A model generated the notes under the pieces. That model worked only from the letters and a program-made list of their open reading frames with translations. It was not told the DNA's origin and searched no databases. The translations under genes and the position numbers were made by a program. A stretch of 64,000 nt of DNA, from the NCBI GenBank assembly GCA_947632175.1, contig CANROC010000006.1, positions 62,001 through 126,000 of the forward strand, read 5' to 3'. Origin of the DNA: an uncultured Oscillospiraceae bacterium (lineage in GTDB: Bacteria; Bacillota; Clostridia; Oscillospirales; Oscillospiraceae). Below, one piece after another: positions 23,901 to 32,638 of this stretch. How positions within the stretch are numbered: position 1 is the stretch's first letter; every line of letters begins with the position of its first letter.

Positions 23901-24651
23901 GGAGATCGCCGTCTCCGCCCTGGAGCGGGGACGGGCATATGAAACAAGAATGAAAGCCAAACGGAGGACGGCAGGACGCGTGTGCCTGTGCTCCTTTACC
24001 GCCGTGGCGCTGATTGGGCTGGGAGCGTGGCAGTTCGGAGGCCCGGAGGGCATGGACGCGGTGTTGGTTGGGTCCGCCGTGTCCACTTCGAATCCCGTGT
24101 CGGACCGTGAGACAAGCCCCACGCCCACAGCTCCCCCGGAAACCGGCGCGGAAGCGGGGAACCTCCCGCTTGACGAGACAGACCCCGCGCCCACGCAGCC
24201 CCGGGAGACCGGCGGGGAGGCGGGAGGCTTCTGCCTCCCGGTGGGGGGAGGAGAGGAGATGACGGAGCCCATGCCCGTGATCTCCAGCTATGGCGACGGC
24301 GCCGAGGTATGTTACGCCGCCCCACAAAACGGGCAGATATTCCGCTCTATCCCCCTTTCCGGGGCGATGAACGAGTACGGGGACACGGTCCGCTACAATG
24401 TGCGTGTGGACGTATTCAAAAACGGGGAGCCACTTGACCTGTCCTCCCCGGAGGTAGTCAAGATGGCGGCGGATTTCTTTTCCGCCCAGGACATCATCTC
24501 GTGCATGGAGGACTATTTCGACGGCCAGGAGCACCATTACACTCTTTCCATCCACGCCTCCTTTGCCCAGCTCCAAAAGCTGACGCCCCCGGAGGGATAC
24601 GGATTTATGCTGTTCCTCCGGGATGAACAGCAAAACGACCTAAACGCTTAG
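23887..24651 (+). CDS. putative membrane-bound anti-sigma/regulator
   Basis: 254 aa. A short cytoplasmic N-terminus (about 35 residues, no zinc-binding HxxxCxxC) precedes one transmembrane helix (VCLCSFTAVALIGLGAWQF) and an extracytoplasmic part. That part has a Pro/Thr/Glu-rich linker (about 70-135) and a C-terminal soluble domain (YNVRVDVFKNGEPLDL...) I do not recognise. Position and topology make it the likely partner of the sigma factor upstream. The assignment rests on context rather than on a known anti-sigma fold. Confidence 0.75.
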   Translation: MKSYEEIAVSALERGRAYETRMKAKRRTAGRVCLCSFTAVALIGLGAWQFGGPEGMDAVLVGSAVSTSNPVSDRETSPTPTAPPETGAEAGNLPLDETDPAPTQPRETGGEAGGFCLPVGGGEEMTEPMPVISSYGDGAEVCYAAPQNGQIFRSIPLSGAMNEYGDTVRYNVRVDVFKNGEPLDLSSPEVVKMAADFFSAQDIISCMEDYFDGQEHHYTLSIHASFAQLQKLTPPEGYGFMLFLRDEQQNDLNA

Positions 24652-24658
24652 TTAAGAA

Positions 24659-24699
24659 GCATATAGAGCGCACAGCAAAAACGCTGTGCGCTCTATGCC
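24659..24699. terminator. hairpin after the sigma operon, shared with 4.75 kb
   Basis: GCATATAGAGCGCACAGC pairs with GCTGTGCGCTCTATGC around an AAAAAC loop. It is the same hairpin type as at 4752-4790. Confidence 0.65.
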
Positions 24700-24748
24700 T
24701 TGCGTGGCATCAACAAGTCGGTTTAAAGCTTATAGTCACTTTTATACC

Positions 24749-25588
24749 TTATTCCGGCACGAACCCCTCGAAGATGACCACACAGCCGGCGTTTTCGAGC
24801 TCTCGCAGTCGGTTCGGGTCGCGGACGGTCCAGCTGACCTCGTGGACGTTGTAGAGCCGGCGCATGAGGTCCAGGACGGGGACATCGCGGTCTATGTGGT
24901 TGTAGGCGATGAAGTCCGGGGAGGTCACGGGCGTGGTCAGGAGGTTTGTCAGGGTGAAGCGCTGGGAGGGGGAGAGATGGGCCGGGGCGGAGCGCTGGAA
25001 GTTCTCACTGAGCTGTCCCCGGATGACGTCGGGATACTCCCGCTTGAGCCACCAGAGGACATTGGGGTCGAAAGACTCCAGGCAGTAGGGACCGTTATAC
25101 CGGTCCATCCGTTCCATAACGGCACGCACAAGCGGCTGGGCATTGCCCCCGTGGGTCTTGAGCTCGATAATCAGCGGTGTCTTGCCGGAGAAGACCCGCA
25201 GGACATCCTCAAAGAGCGGGATCGTTTCCTCAGACCCGAGAAGAGGGAAGTCGGCAAGATCCTCCGCCGTCAGGTCCTCCACCAGGGCGGACCGCCCGGT
25301 AACGCGGGCAAGGTCGCTGTCGTGGACCACGCACAGTGACCCGTCGCGCATGAGATGGACGTCCAATTCCGCCCCGAAGCCGTGCTCCACGGCGGCGCGG
25401 AAAGCGGACAGGGAGTTTTCCGGACGTCCCTCGTCTAAATCATGTAAGCCTCTGTGAGCAAAGCGGTGTCCGGCGAAATGTTCCCATCCGGGAAAACCCC
25501 GCCTGGGAGCCAGGGAGACGGCTCCGATCACACCCAGCGACGCGGTGGCGGCGGCGAGAGTGAGCGCCGCTTTCGTTGTTTTTTTCAT
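24749..25588 (-). CDS. glycerophosphodiester phosphodiesterase
   Basis: 279 aa. An N-terminal hydrophobic segment (AALTLAAATASLGVIGAVSL) acts as signal or anchor. It precedes a GDPD TIM barrel: FAHRGLHD (catalytic His-Arg), PENSLSAFRAAVEHG, ELDVHLMRDGSLCVVHDSDL (metal ligands and second His), LIIELKTHG, and YNHIDRDVP near the end. It hydrolyses glycerophosphodiesters to glycerol-3-phosphate and an alcohol. The start at MKKTTK is chosen for GAGAGG 7 bases upstream. It follows the MFS gene by 11 bases, so uptake and hydrolysis are probably coupled. Confidence 0.92.
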   Translation of the reverse strand: MKKTTKAALTLAAATASLGVIGAVSLAPRRGFPGWEHFAGHRFAHRGLHDLDEGRPENSLSAFRAAVEHGFGAELDVHLMRDGSLCVVHDSDLARVTGRSALVEDLTAEDLADFPLLGSEETIPLFEDVLRVFSGKTPLIIELKTHGGNAQPLVRAVMERMDRYNGPYCLESFDPNVLWWLKREYPDVIRGQLSENFQRSAPAHLSPSQRFTLTNLLTTPVTSPDFIAYNHIDRDVPVLDLMRRLYNVHEVSWTVRDPNRLRELENAGCVVIFEGFVPE

Positions 25589-25599
25589 ACCAGCACCTC

Positions 25600-26946
25600 T
25601 CAATCATCCATATCCTCGAAGGCCGCCAGGCCCCGCTTGGGCTCGGCCTTGGTGTCGCCATGCTTCACAAAGAGCATGGTGACGAAGCTCAGCCCTACAA
25701 AGAAGGCGGCGTAGGGGAACAGTGTCCAATAACCGACGGCCCCCATCAGGGTGCCGACCAGCGCGGGGGTGATCACCTGGGCCGCCATGGAGGCGGTGTA
25801 GTAGTAGCCGGTGAACTTGCCCACATCGGAGCCGCGGCACATCTCCACCACCATGGGCAGAGAGTTGACGTTGATAGCCGCCCAGGCCAGACCCACCAGG
25901 GCGAAGACGACGTACATGATAAAGTTGATGGAGTCAAATACGTTGGTCAAGATTCCGCCCAGCAGGAAGCAGGCGGCCAGCAGGGCGACACCGCCCAGAA
26001 TGGTCTTTTTCCGGCCAATCTTGGAGGCCACGATGCCGATGGGGATGTAGCTGACGATAGCCCCGGCGGTAGCCACCAAAAGGCAGGTGGACGCGCCGCC
26101 CAGACCCTCGCCCATGACCTTGGCGATGTACCGTGTAAACCAGGTGGTGACGCCGTTGTAGCCCACGAACCAGAGGGCGATGGAGGCCAGCAGGAAGCCC
26201 AGACTGCGCTTGACCGGCGCGGGCAGCGCCTCATGGCCGGAGCCGTCGTCCTCCGCCAGGTTCCACTCGGGGTGCTTGGCCTCCAGCGCCTGGTTCTCGG
26301 CGGCCAGCTTGGGCTCCCGGATGGTGACCAGCAGCACGATCACCGCCACGGCCATAATACCGGACACGATCAAAAAGAGGGGCTGATAGTTCACATGCTC
26401 CAGCGCCTTCACCTTGTCGGTGGGGTACATAACGGCGGCGATAGCCAGATAGATGATGCCGCCCACGGCCCCCATGAGGTTGATGATGGCGTTGCCCTTG
26501 GACCGGAGGGGCTTGGGCGTCACGTCGGGCATGAGAGCCACGGCGGGGGAGCGGTAGATGCCCATGGCGATGAGCAGAAGTCCCAGTACCACCACAAAGG
26601 ACACGAACTTGTAGGGCGCGGCCTCGGCGGCGTAGCTGTTGTCCAGAATGGGCAGGATGTTCATTAAGATCACCGCGGCGGCGGTGCCCGCCAGGATGTA
26701 GGGCGTGCGGCGGCCTAATTTGCCGGGCTTGGTGCGGTCAGACAGGCCGCCGAACAGGGGCAGCAGGAACAGGGCCAGCACATTGTCCGCCGCCATGATG
26801 ACGCCGGAAATCGTCTCGTTCAGATGAAAGGTGTTGCCGAGGATCAGTTGGATCACGTTGTCGTACATCTGCCAAAAGGCGCTGATGGACAAAAACGCCA
26901 ACCCCACCAGGACGGTGCGCTTGTTGTTGAGCTTCAGCTTTTCCAT
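25600..26946 (-). CDS. MFS transporter (GPH/SLC45-like)
   Basis: 448 aa, about 12 transmembrane helices. The loop motif FGGLSDRTKPGKLGRRTPYI after helix 2 and the IGRKK motif in the second half mark the major facilitator superfamily; the first resembles sugar:cation and sucrose-type carriers. GGAGG lies 5 bases from the ATG. It is transcribed with the GDPD gene, so its substrate may be a glycerophosphodiester or a sugar released from one (inference). Confidence 0.88.
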   Translation of the reverse strand: MEKLKLNNKRTVLVGLAFLSISAFWQMYDNVIQLILGNTFHLNETISGVIMAADNVLALFLLPLFGGLSDRTKPGKLGRRTPYILAGTAAAVILMNILPILDNSYAAEAAPYKFVSFVVVLGLLLIAMGIYRSPAVALMPDVTPKPLRSKGNAIINLMGAVGGIIYLAIAAVMYPTDKVKALEHVNYQPLFLIVSGIMAVAVIVLLVTIREPKLAAENQALEAKHPEWNLAEDDGSGHEALPAPVKRSLGFLLASIALWFVGYNGVTTWFTRYIAKVMGEGLGGASTCLLVATAGAIVSYIPIGIVASKIGRKKTILGGVALLAACFLLGGILTNVFDSINFIMYVVFALVGLAWAAINVNSLPMVVEMCRGSDVGKFTGYYYTASMAAQVITPALVGTLMGAVGYWTLFPYAAFFVGLSFVTMLFVKHGDTKAEPKRGLAAFEDMDD

Positions 26947-26987
26947 GATATCCTCCTATTTTCTATTTTTGAAATTCTTTTACAAAT

Positions 26988-27016
26988 ATATTAACAGAGA
27001 ATGAAGAAAAAAGCAA
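26988..27016 (-). promoter_or_regulatory. sigma-A promoter of the MFS-GDPD operon
   Basis: On the minus strand TTGCTT (27016-27011), 17 bp, TAATAT (26993-26988). Confidence 0.7.
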
Positions 27017-27051
27017 TACATTTTTTGTGCAAAATGCCCCAAAATTGACAA

Positions 27052-27089
27052 AAAGAGGGCAGGAAATTCGTTTCCCGCCCTCTTTTTTA
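27052..27089 (-). terminator. terminator of the MelB-GH36-DegV operon
   Basis: AAAGAGGGC...GCCCTCTTT with an inner GGAAA/TTTCC stem and a TTCG loop. T-runs stand on both sides, so it works in both directions. Confidence 0.85.
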
Positions 27090-27100
27090 TGCTTTTGACG

Positions 27101-27973
27101 TTACCAACCGGCGTTTTCGTCCTTGGCCACGTAGAAGACTCCCAGTGTGCCTGGGCCGCAGTGGATGGTGACGACGCTCCCGGCGCGGGTGACGTGAACG
27201 TTTTTGAAGACGCCAAGAGAGCGCACCTTGTCCGCGATCTCGTCGATGATCTCCTGGGGCAGGCGCCCGGTGTGGGAGACGAAGACGTGGTCGGGGTCGG
27301 CGTTTCTCAAAAGGGGTTCCAGGTCCTCGTAGTACTTGCGGATGACGTCCGGCTGTTTGCCCCGATACTTCTTGGCCACGCCCAGGCCGCCGTCCTTCAC
27401 CAAAATCTTCGGCTTGATCTTCAGGGCGCTGCCGATGAGGGCGGTGGCCGCCGAGCACCGGCCGCCCCGGTGGATGTAGTTGAGCTCCTCGATGACGGAG
27501 GTGGTGCGGACCTTGGGGATGAAAGAGTTTACATAACTCTCCAATGCCCGCAGATCCGTCTCCCCAGCCTCGATGCGCTCCGCGGCCTTCAGGATGAGAA
27601 GCCCGATGCCGGTGCAGAGATTCCGGGAGTCGATAACCGCCACGTGGTCGGTATAATCCAGATTCTCCGCCGCCATTTTGAAGATAGAGCAGGAGGCGGA
27701 AAGACCTGTGGAGATGCCGAAGAAGATGACGTCGTCCCCGGCCTCCACCGCCTCACGCAAAGCGTTTTCCGCGTCGCCCACGGAGAAAGCGGCGGTGACG
27801 GGGGTGGTGTTGTGCTCGTCAGACCAGGCGTAGAGCTCGTCGGGAGTGATGTTTTGCCAGTCCACATAGGTCTTGTCCCCCATGTTCACATAGAGAGGGA
27901 TGACGCGGATGCGATACTTTTCCCAAAGCTCCGGCGTCAGGTCGTTGGTGCTGTCGGCGTAAATTTTGATCAT
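27101..27973 (-). CDS. DegV family protein
   Basis: 290 aa from MIKIYADSTNDLTPEL, the DegV signature. Further marks are TTPVTAAFSVGD, FFGISTGLSASCSIF (pocket serines), EELNYIHRGGRCSA and HCGPGTLGVFYVA. It lies 10 bases downstream of a GH36 gene in a sugar-utilisation operon, an unusual setting for a fatty-acid-binding protein. GGAGGCTCTT precedes the ATG. Third DegV in this window. Confidence 0.92.
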   Translation of the reverse strand: MIKIYADSTNDLTPELWEKYRIRVIPLYVNMGDKTYVDWQNITPDELYAWSDEHNTTPVTAAFSVGDAENALREAVEAGDDVIFFGISTGLSASCSIFKMAAENLDYTDHVAVIDSRNLCTGIGLLILKAAERIEAGETDLRALESYVNSFIPKVRTTSVIEELNYIHRGGRCSAATALIGSALKIKPKILVKDGGLGVAKKYRGKQPDVIRKYYEDLEPLLRNADPDHVFVSHTGRLPQEIIDEIADKVRSLGVFKNVHVTRAGSVVTIHCGPGTLGVFYVAKDENAGW

Positions 27974-27983
27974 AAGAGCCTCC

Positions 27984-29591
27984 TTACAGATCAAGCATGT
28001 CTTTGGGTACCGGCAGGATCTGCTCCTCACCGTCCAGAGTGAAAGTAAGGACAAACCTGTCGGCGTCAAAGCGCACGTTTTCGGCGTCGTTGAAGAGATG
28101 GACAAGCTCCTTATACGCCGCCCTCTGGGCGTAGGTGTAGGAGCCGGGGTCGTCGGAGATGAGGAACACCCCGCCCAGAAGGGCGTTGACCCGCGCCAGA
28201 AGGAGCTTCTGGTCGTCCCGGAGGGAGATATTCTCCTCCCGGAGAAAGAAGACATCCGGGTCGTTGATATGCGCCCTGCCGCAAAGCTCCCGGCGGAAGA
28301 GTGTGTTGAGAATGGCGTTTTTGGAGCTGACATGCTCCCGGTGTGTGAGGTCGGCGAAGGGCGCGCCGTCCCACTCCAGGCACGCGTCGCAGCTGATGCG
28401 GCAGTATTCCACCTTCCCGAAGGCTGGCATCACAGGCACGCCGCACCCCAAGATGGGCGTATCGCCGCACTCTGTACGCAAAAAGTCCATGGCCCGGATC
28501 ATCCGCGCCGCCCGCGTCTCGGTCTCCGTTCCGAAAACCGCCGCGCCGTAGAGGAAGTCCAGCTTCAGTAGGTCGAAGCCCCACTCGTGGATCACACGGC
28601 GGAGGACCTGACGCAGATAGTCCAGAAGCTCCGGCTTGTCGATATCCAGCGCCACGAAGCCGCCCCAGTTGTCGCCCATGAACCAGGGCTCACCATTGAC
28701 CTCTACCACCCAGTCCGGGTGCTCCCGCACCAGGGCGGAGTCCTTGTGGGCGATGAAGGGCGAAAGCCACAGCCCTGCCTTAAATCCGGCCCCGTGGATC
28801 TCCTCCACCAGCGCTCTCATGCCGGAGGGGAACTTCACCGGGTCGCACTCCAGCCAGTCTCCCACGAAGGGCTGCCAGCCGTCGTCGATCTGAAAGAGGT
28901 TGCCGGGGGCGAGGAGCTTCTTACAGCCCTCCAGGTCCTGGCGGATGGTTTCCTCGGTGATGCCGGTGAAGCGGTTATACCAGCTGGTGTAGCCCCGCAG
29001 GGGCTTGGCCGGCAGAGGCTTGACGCCCATGGCCTCAAACCACCCGTCGAAGACCTGGTCCTCGGACCCCTTGGCAAAGTACAGGTCAAAAATGGGATAG
29101 TCCCCGCCGCAGGCAAGGCCCGCGCAATCGCGCTCCACGGTGAGAAAAGCGATCTCGGCGTCGTAGGTGAACATGGTGTAGCCGGGCTTTTCGTCCAGAG
29201 AGCCGATGAGCTTGAATTCTGTCCCGCGCCGCACGTAGCACCAGGAAAAGCCGTGGGTCACGCCGGGGCGGCAGGGGTATTTTACAAAATGGTAGTCCCC
29301 GTACCGGTCAAAACCGTGCTCGGCCACCGTTGCTTTCGGCACCCGCCGCAGGTCCCAGATGCGGTCGGTGAGGGAATACTCGGGGCACGTGGTCCAGGTC
29401 TGGTAGCCGTTCATAAAGACACGGGACCCCTCCACCGCCGCCAGCGGCATCCTGGCGGTGACGGACTTGATGTGTCCTTGGGGCAGGGGAGCGGTGATGC
29501 GCAGAGCCTCCCCCCAATTGGCATTCGCGTTCCCGGAGAGGGTCAGGTCCCCCGTATCCGTGGCTACAACGGCTTTCCATGTGAAAAGCAT
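27984..29591 (-). CDS. GH36-type alpha-galactosidase-like glycoside hydrolase
   Basis: 535 aa, on the short side for GH36. A beta-rich N-terminal domain (about 1-175; MNGYQTWTTCPEY) is followed by a TIM barrel: FQIDDGWQPFVGDW, GLWLSPFIAHKDS, the nucleophile Asp in FDLLKLDFLYGA (about 340) and the acid/base region EYCRISCDACLEWD (about 395). No signal peptide, so it cleaves an imported alpha-galactoside in the cytoplasm. It follows the MelB-type symporter directly (1 base apart), a classical uptake-plus-hydrolysis pair. Substrate not certain. Confidence 0.9.
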   Translation of the reverse strand: MLFTWKAVVATDTGDLTLSGNANANWGEALRITAPLPQGHIKSVTARMPLAAVEGSRVFMNGYQTWTTCPEYSLTDRIWDLRRVPKATVAEHGFDRYGDYHFVKYPCRPGVTHGFSWCYVRRGTEFKLIGSLDEKPGYTMFTYDAEIAFLTVERDCAGLACGGDYPIFDLYFAKGSEDQVFDGWFEAMGVKPLPAKPLRGYTSWYNRFTGITEETIRQDLEGCKKLLAPGNLFQIDDGWQPFVGDWLECDPVKFPSGMRALVEEIHGAGFKAGLWLSPFIAHKDSALVREHPDWVVEVNGEPWFMGDNWGGFVALDIDKPELLDYLRQVLRRVIHEWGFDLLKLDFLYGAAVFGTETETRAARMIRAMDFLRTECGDTPILGCGVPVMPAFGKVEYCRISCDACLEWDGAPFADLTHREHVSSKNAILNTLFRRELCGRAHINDPDVFFLREENISLRDDQKLLLARVNALLGGVFLISDDPGSYTYAQRAAYKELVHLFNDAENVRFDADRFVLTFTLDGEEQILPVPKDMLDL

Positions 29592-30974
29592 TCAGTTTTC
29601 CTCCTTTTTGGCTTTGAGCGTATCGCAGATCTCCTGCACCCGCTGATCGGTGAGAGTGAATTTTTTCGCGAAGAAGATGAAAGCAATGACAAGCCCCAAA
29701 ATGGGCAGGACGGTCATCAAAAGTCTGAGGCCCGTGATGGTGGAGGCGGACTGGGCGATGATCTCGCCGGTCTCCTCCGTGTCGCCCTCAAGGCCGATGA
29801 GGTCAAGGCCGATACCGGTGATGAAGACGGCGAGGCCGGAGGCGGCCTTCACCACGAAAGTCTGCATGGAGAAGATGACGGACTCCTCCCGCCGGCCCGT
29901 CTTCAGCTCCCCGTAGTCCACGGAGCTGGAGAGGAACACGGTTGTCAGCACCGTGAGGATGCCGTTGGCGGCAAAGACCAGCGCCCCGCACACGCAGATG
30001 AGGACCATGTTGGCGGAAAGCCCCGCGAAGCACACGGCCAGGATGAGAGCGTAGCCCAGCATGGCGGTACCCAAGGCGGCCTTGAAGATCTGAGTGTTGC
30101 CCAGCTTTCTGCGCAGCAGGGGATAGACCACCATCATGCCGAGGATCTGGAAGACGCCGCCCACCATGGTAAAGAGCGTGTAGTTGCCTTTCCAACCGGT
30201 GCCGCCGATGTCGTACTTGAAGAAGTAGATGACGAGGTTGGAGGTGAGATAGAGAGCCGCGTTGATGAGCAGGATCGCCAGCACCGTGATCATCGCCTGG
30301 TCGTTGCGGAAAAGGGCCTTGAACATCTGAGGGACGGTGGACGTCTCCATCTTCCCAATGTCGTGCTCACGGACCTTCAGGGCACAGATAATCTCAGCGA
30401 TAACAAAGAGGACCGCCACGATCAGCGCCAGAAGCGCGAAGCCGCGCCGCTCGCTGTCCCCGCCCAGGAAGGCCACCGCCATGACGGTGCCCACTTGGAT
30501 GAGCGCCGAGCCCACGCCGGCGCAGGTGCGGCCGATGACGGATAGATTCTCCCGGTCGGCGGGGGTGGAGGTGATGGCGGGAATCATGGACCAGTAGGGG
30601 ATGTCCATCATGGTGTAGGTGACGCCCCAAAGTATGTAGACAACCGTGAAGAACACCATGAGCCCTGTTCCCTTGAGATTTGGGGCGGCAAAGAGAGCGT
30701 AAAGCGTAAAGGCGTTGAGTACCGTGCCCGAGATGAGCCAGGGCCGGAAACGGCCCCATTTCGTCCTGGTCTTGGCCACCAGGATGCCCATAAAGGGGTC
30801 GTTGAGCGCGTCAAATACCCGGGCCAGCATGAGGATCGTCCCCACGAACGTGGCGGACAGGCCGAGAAGGTCCTGGTAGTAGTACATGACATAGGTGGCC
30901 GACAGCGCGTACACCATGTCCTTTCCCACCGCGCCGATCCCAAACGCTGCCTTCTGCGATGCGGTCAGTTTCAT
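29592..30974 (-). CDS. MelB-type (GPH) sugar:cation symporter
   Basis: 460 aa, 12 transmembrane helices. GPH-family marks: GAVGKDMVYALSATYVMYYY at the start, FDALNDPFMGILVAKTRTKW (the cation/sugar site Asp residues) and DIPYWSMIPAITSTPADREN. The start at MKLTASQK is chosen for GGGAGG 7 bases upstream. First gene of the operon with GH36 and DegV. It imports an oligosaccharide with Na+ or H+. Confidence 0.92.
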   Translation of the reverse strand: MKLTASQKAAFGIGAVGKDMVYALSATYVMYYYQDLLGLSATFVGTILMLARVFDALNDPFMGILVAKTRTKWGRFRPWLISGTVLNAFTLYALFAAPNLKGTGLMVFFTVVYILWGVTYTMMDIPYWSMIPAITSTPADRENLSVIGRTCAGVGSALIQVGTVMAVAFLGGDSERRGFALLALIVAVLFVIAEIICALKVREHDIGKMETSTVPQMFKALFRNDQAMITVLAILLINAALYLTSNLVIYFFKYDIGGTGWKGNYTLFTMVGGVFQILGMMVVYPLLRRKLGNTQIFKAALGTAMLGYALILAVCFAGLSANMVLICVCGALVFAANGILTVLTTVFLSSSVDYGELKTGRREESVIFSMQTFVVKAASGLAVFITGIGLDLIGLEGDTEETGEIIAQSASTITGLRLLMTVLPILGLVIAFIFFAKKFTLTDQRVQEICDTLKAKKEEN

Positions 30975-31028
30975 AAGCGTTCCTCCCATTTCGTGCGCCT
31001 TGGCGGACACACTGTCGCTTTAATCCCT

Positions 31029-31057
31029 ATTATGCACGATTTGCCGGAATTTAGCAA
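31029..31057 (-). promoter_or_regulatory. sigma-A promoter of the MelB-GH36-DegV operon
   Basis: On the minus strand TTGCTA (31057-31052), 17 bp, CATAAT (31034-31029). Confidence 0.65.
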
Positions 31058-31085
31058 GGGGAAAACAGAGAGTTTCCACAAAATT

Positions 31086-31130
31086 CACAAAAAAGCGCGT
31101 CCTAAAATTGCAAGGCCGCGCTGTTTATTT
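31086..31130 (-). terminator. bidirectional terminator
   Basis: AGCGCG (31094-31099) with CGCGCT (31117-31122), an A-run before it and T-rich sequence after it. It lies after the methyltransferase remnant. Confidence 0.6.
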
Positions 31131-31137
31131 TTGAGCC

Positions 31138-31838
31138 TTACGCTTCACAGCGCTTTCGACAAATATACAGGAGGTGGCTTGTGCCGCCCAACAGCTCACG
31201 TTTCTCGGAAAACGCCAGATACCATTCCGCGAAAGCCTTAAATTCCTCGTCTGACATGGAGAAATCCGGACGCTTTTCGATTGGCTCCAACAGCCCGTCA
31301 ACACCTGTCGTGGTGATATGATCGACCGGCTTATCCTGAAACAGCCGCTCAAATTCCGTCACATCATATCCTGTAAAGAGCTGCTCTTTAAAATGTCTCA
31401 CCTTGTGGTCATCCGTGAAATTTTCTGCCTGACCCGCGGCCCAGTTTCCGTAAAGGTAGTTCGCGTACATGATGGCGAAAACCGAGATAAAGGCGAAAAA
31501 CAGGACCCCGCCCGGCTTCGTGACCCGGATCGCCTCGTCGATGGCGCGATCGATCTCTTCCGCCTCATAGAGATGATACATGGGGCCGAGGACCAACGTC
31601 ACATCAAACAGCCCGTCCGCAAATCGGCCGAGATCTGTGGCGTCGCCCTGAAAGGCGCGACGGAGTATCTGCCCGTTCCGGCTCCAACCTCCAAAACCCT
31701 GGAGCGCTTGTCCGCGTAGCGATGGATATATGCCATGGTCGTATTGTACTCAAGCTGACCGTGCCGGTTCTTTTGAAGCCGGCTGTCTTCATCAATTTGA
31801 TCGTAATAGCCGCTTACGATTTCTTCCCTCGTGCTCAT
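31138..31838 (-). pseudogene. class I SAM-dependent methyltransferase, decayed
   Basis: Two frames hold one protein. The first (31838-31599) has the N-terminus and motif I (VLEVGAGTGRYS), then runs out of frame. The second (from about 31650 in another frame, open to 31138) has GDATDLGRFADGLFDVTLVL, GPMYHLYEAEE and the intact C-terminus. Relatives have about 35-45 residues between GRYS and the GDA segment. Here they are missing and the frame is shifted, so an internal deletion has destroyed the SAM pocket. Lower GC than its neighbours. Confidence 0.85.
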
Positions 31839-31861
31839 AAGCTTCTTTCCCTCTATAAAAA

Positions 31862-32626
31862 TCAGCCCCGGTCAAGAGCGATGAGGCGCTTCACGGCCTC
31901 CACGCCCACCTTGACGGCGGCGGAGGTGTCGTGGGACTCGGCCTGGTCGAGGCCGGCGGCCTCGCGCTCCTGGTTCCAGACCACGTGGAAGCAGCTCCCG
32001 CACCGCACATGGAGGGCGTTGGCCGCCACGAAGAGAGCGGCGGACTCCATCTCGCTGGCCTTGACGCCCAGCCGCCGCCACGCCTCCCATTTTTGCAGGA
32101 GCTCGTAGGAAACAGGGCTCTTCTCCGGGGAGTGCTGGCCGTAGAAGCTGTCCTTGCACTGCACCACGCCCACATGGGTGCGGTAGCCCAGGTCGAGAGC
32201 GGCCCCCCGCAGGGCAGAGGCCACGTCGAAGTCCGGGACGGCGGGGTATTCTATAGGCGCGTATTCCAGGCTCGTGTGCTCGTAGCGCACGGCCCCCGTA
32301 GCCACCACCACGTCCCCGGCCTGGACCTCCAGGGCGATGCCGCCGCAGGTGCCCACCCGCACGAAAGTGTCCGCGCCGATGGCCGTCAGCTCCTCCAGAG
32401 CGATAGCGGCGGAGGGCCCGCCGATGCCGGTGGAGCAGACGGAGACCTTTTCCCCCAGAAGCGTCCCGGTGTAGGTGGTGAACTCCCGGTTGCGCGCCAC
32501 GAACCGCGCCCCGTCAAAGAGCGCCGCGATGGCCTCGCATCGTCCCGGGTCGCCGGGGAGGATCACATACCGCCCCACGTCCCCGGCCTCGCACTGGATG
32601 TGGTACTGCTTTTCATGCCGGATCAT
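31862..32626 (-). CDS. nucleoside phosphorylase (uridine phosphorylase-like)
   Basis: 254 aa of the PNP/UDP family: [11 protein letters not shown] (phosphate loop), [26 protein letters not shown] (glycine-rich phosphate/ribose site) and [13 protein letters not shown] (the ribose-binding Met-Glu). It splits a nucleoside with phosphate into base and ribose-1-phosphate. Uridine is most likely from the overall pattern, but purine specificity cannot be excluded. It lies 12 bases after the M42 peptidase gene in one operon. GGAGGCGCGGTC precedes the ATG. Confidence 0.88.
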   Translation of the reverse strand: MIRHEKQYHIQCEAGDVGRYVILPGDPGRCEAIAALFDGARFVARNREFTTYTGTLLGEKVSVCSTGIGGPSAAIALEELTAIGADTFVRVGTCGGIALEVQAGDVVVATGAVRYEHTSLEYAPIEYPAVPDFDVASALRGAALDLGYRTHVGVVQCKDSFYGQHSPEKSPVSYELLQKWEAWRRLGVKASEMESAALFVAANALHVRCGSCFHVVWNQEREAAGLDQAESHDTSAAVKVGVEAVKRLIALDRG

Positions 32627-32638
32627 GACCGCGCCTCC

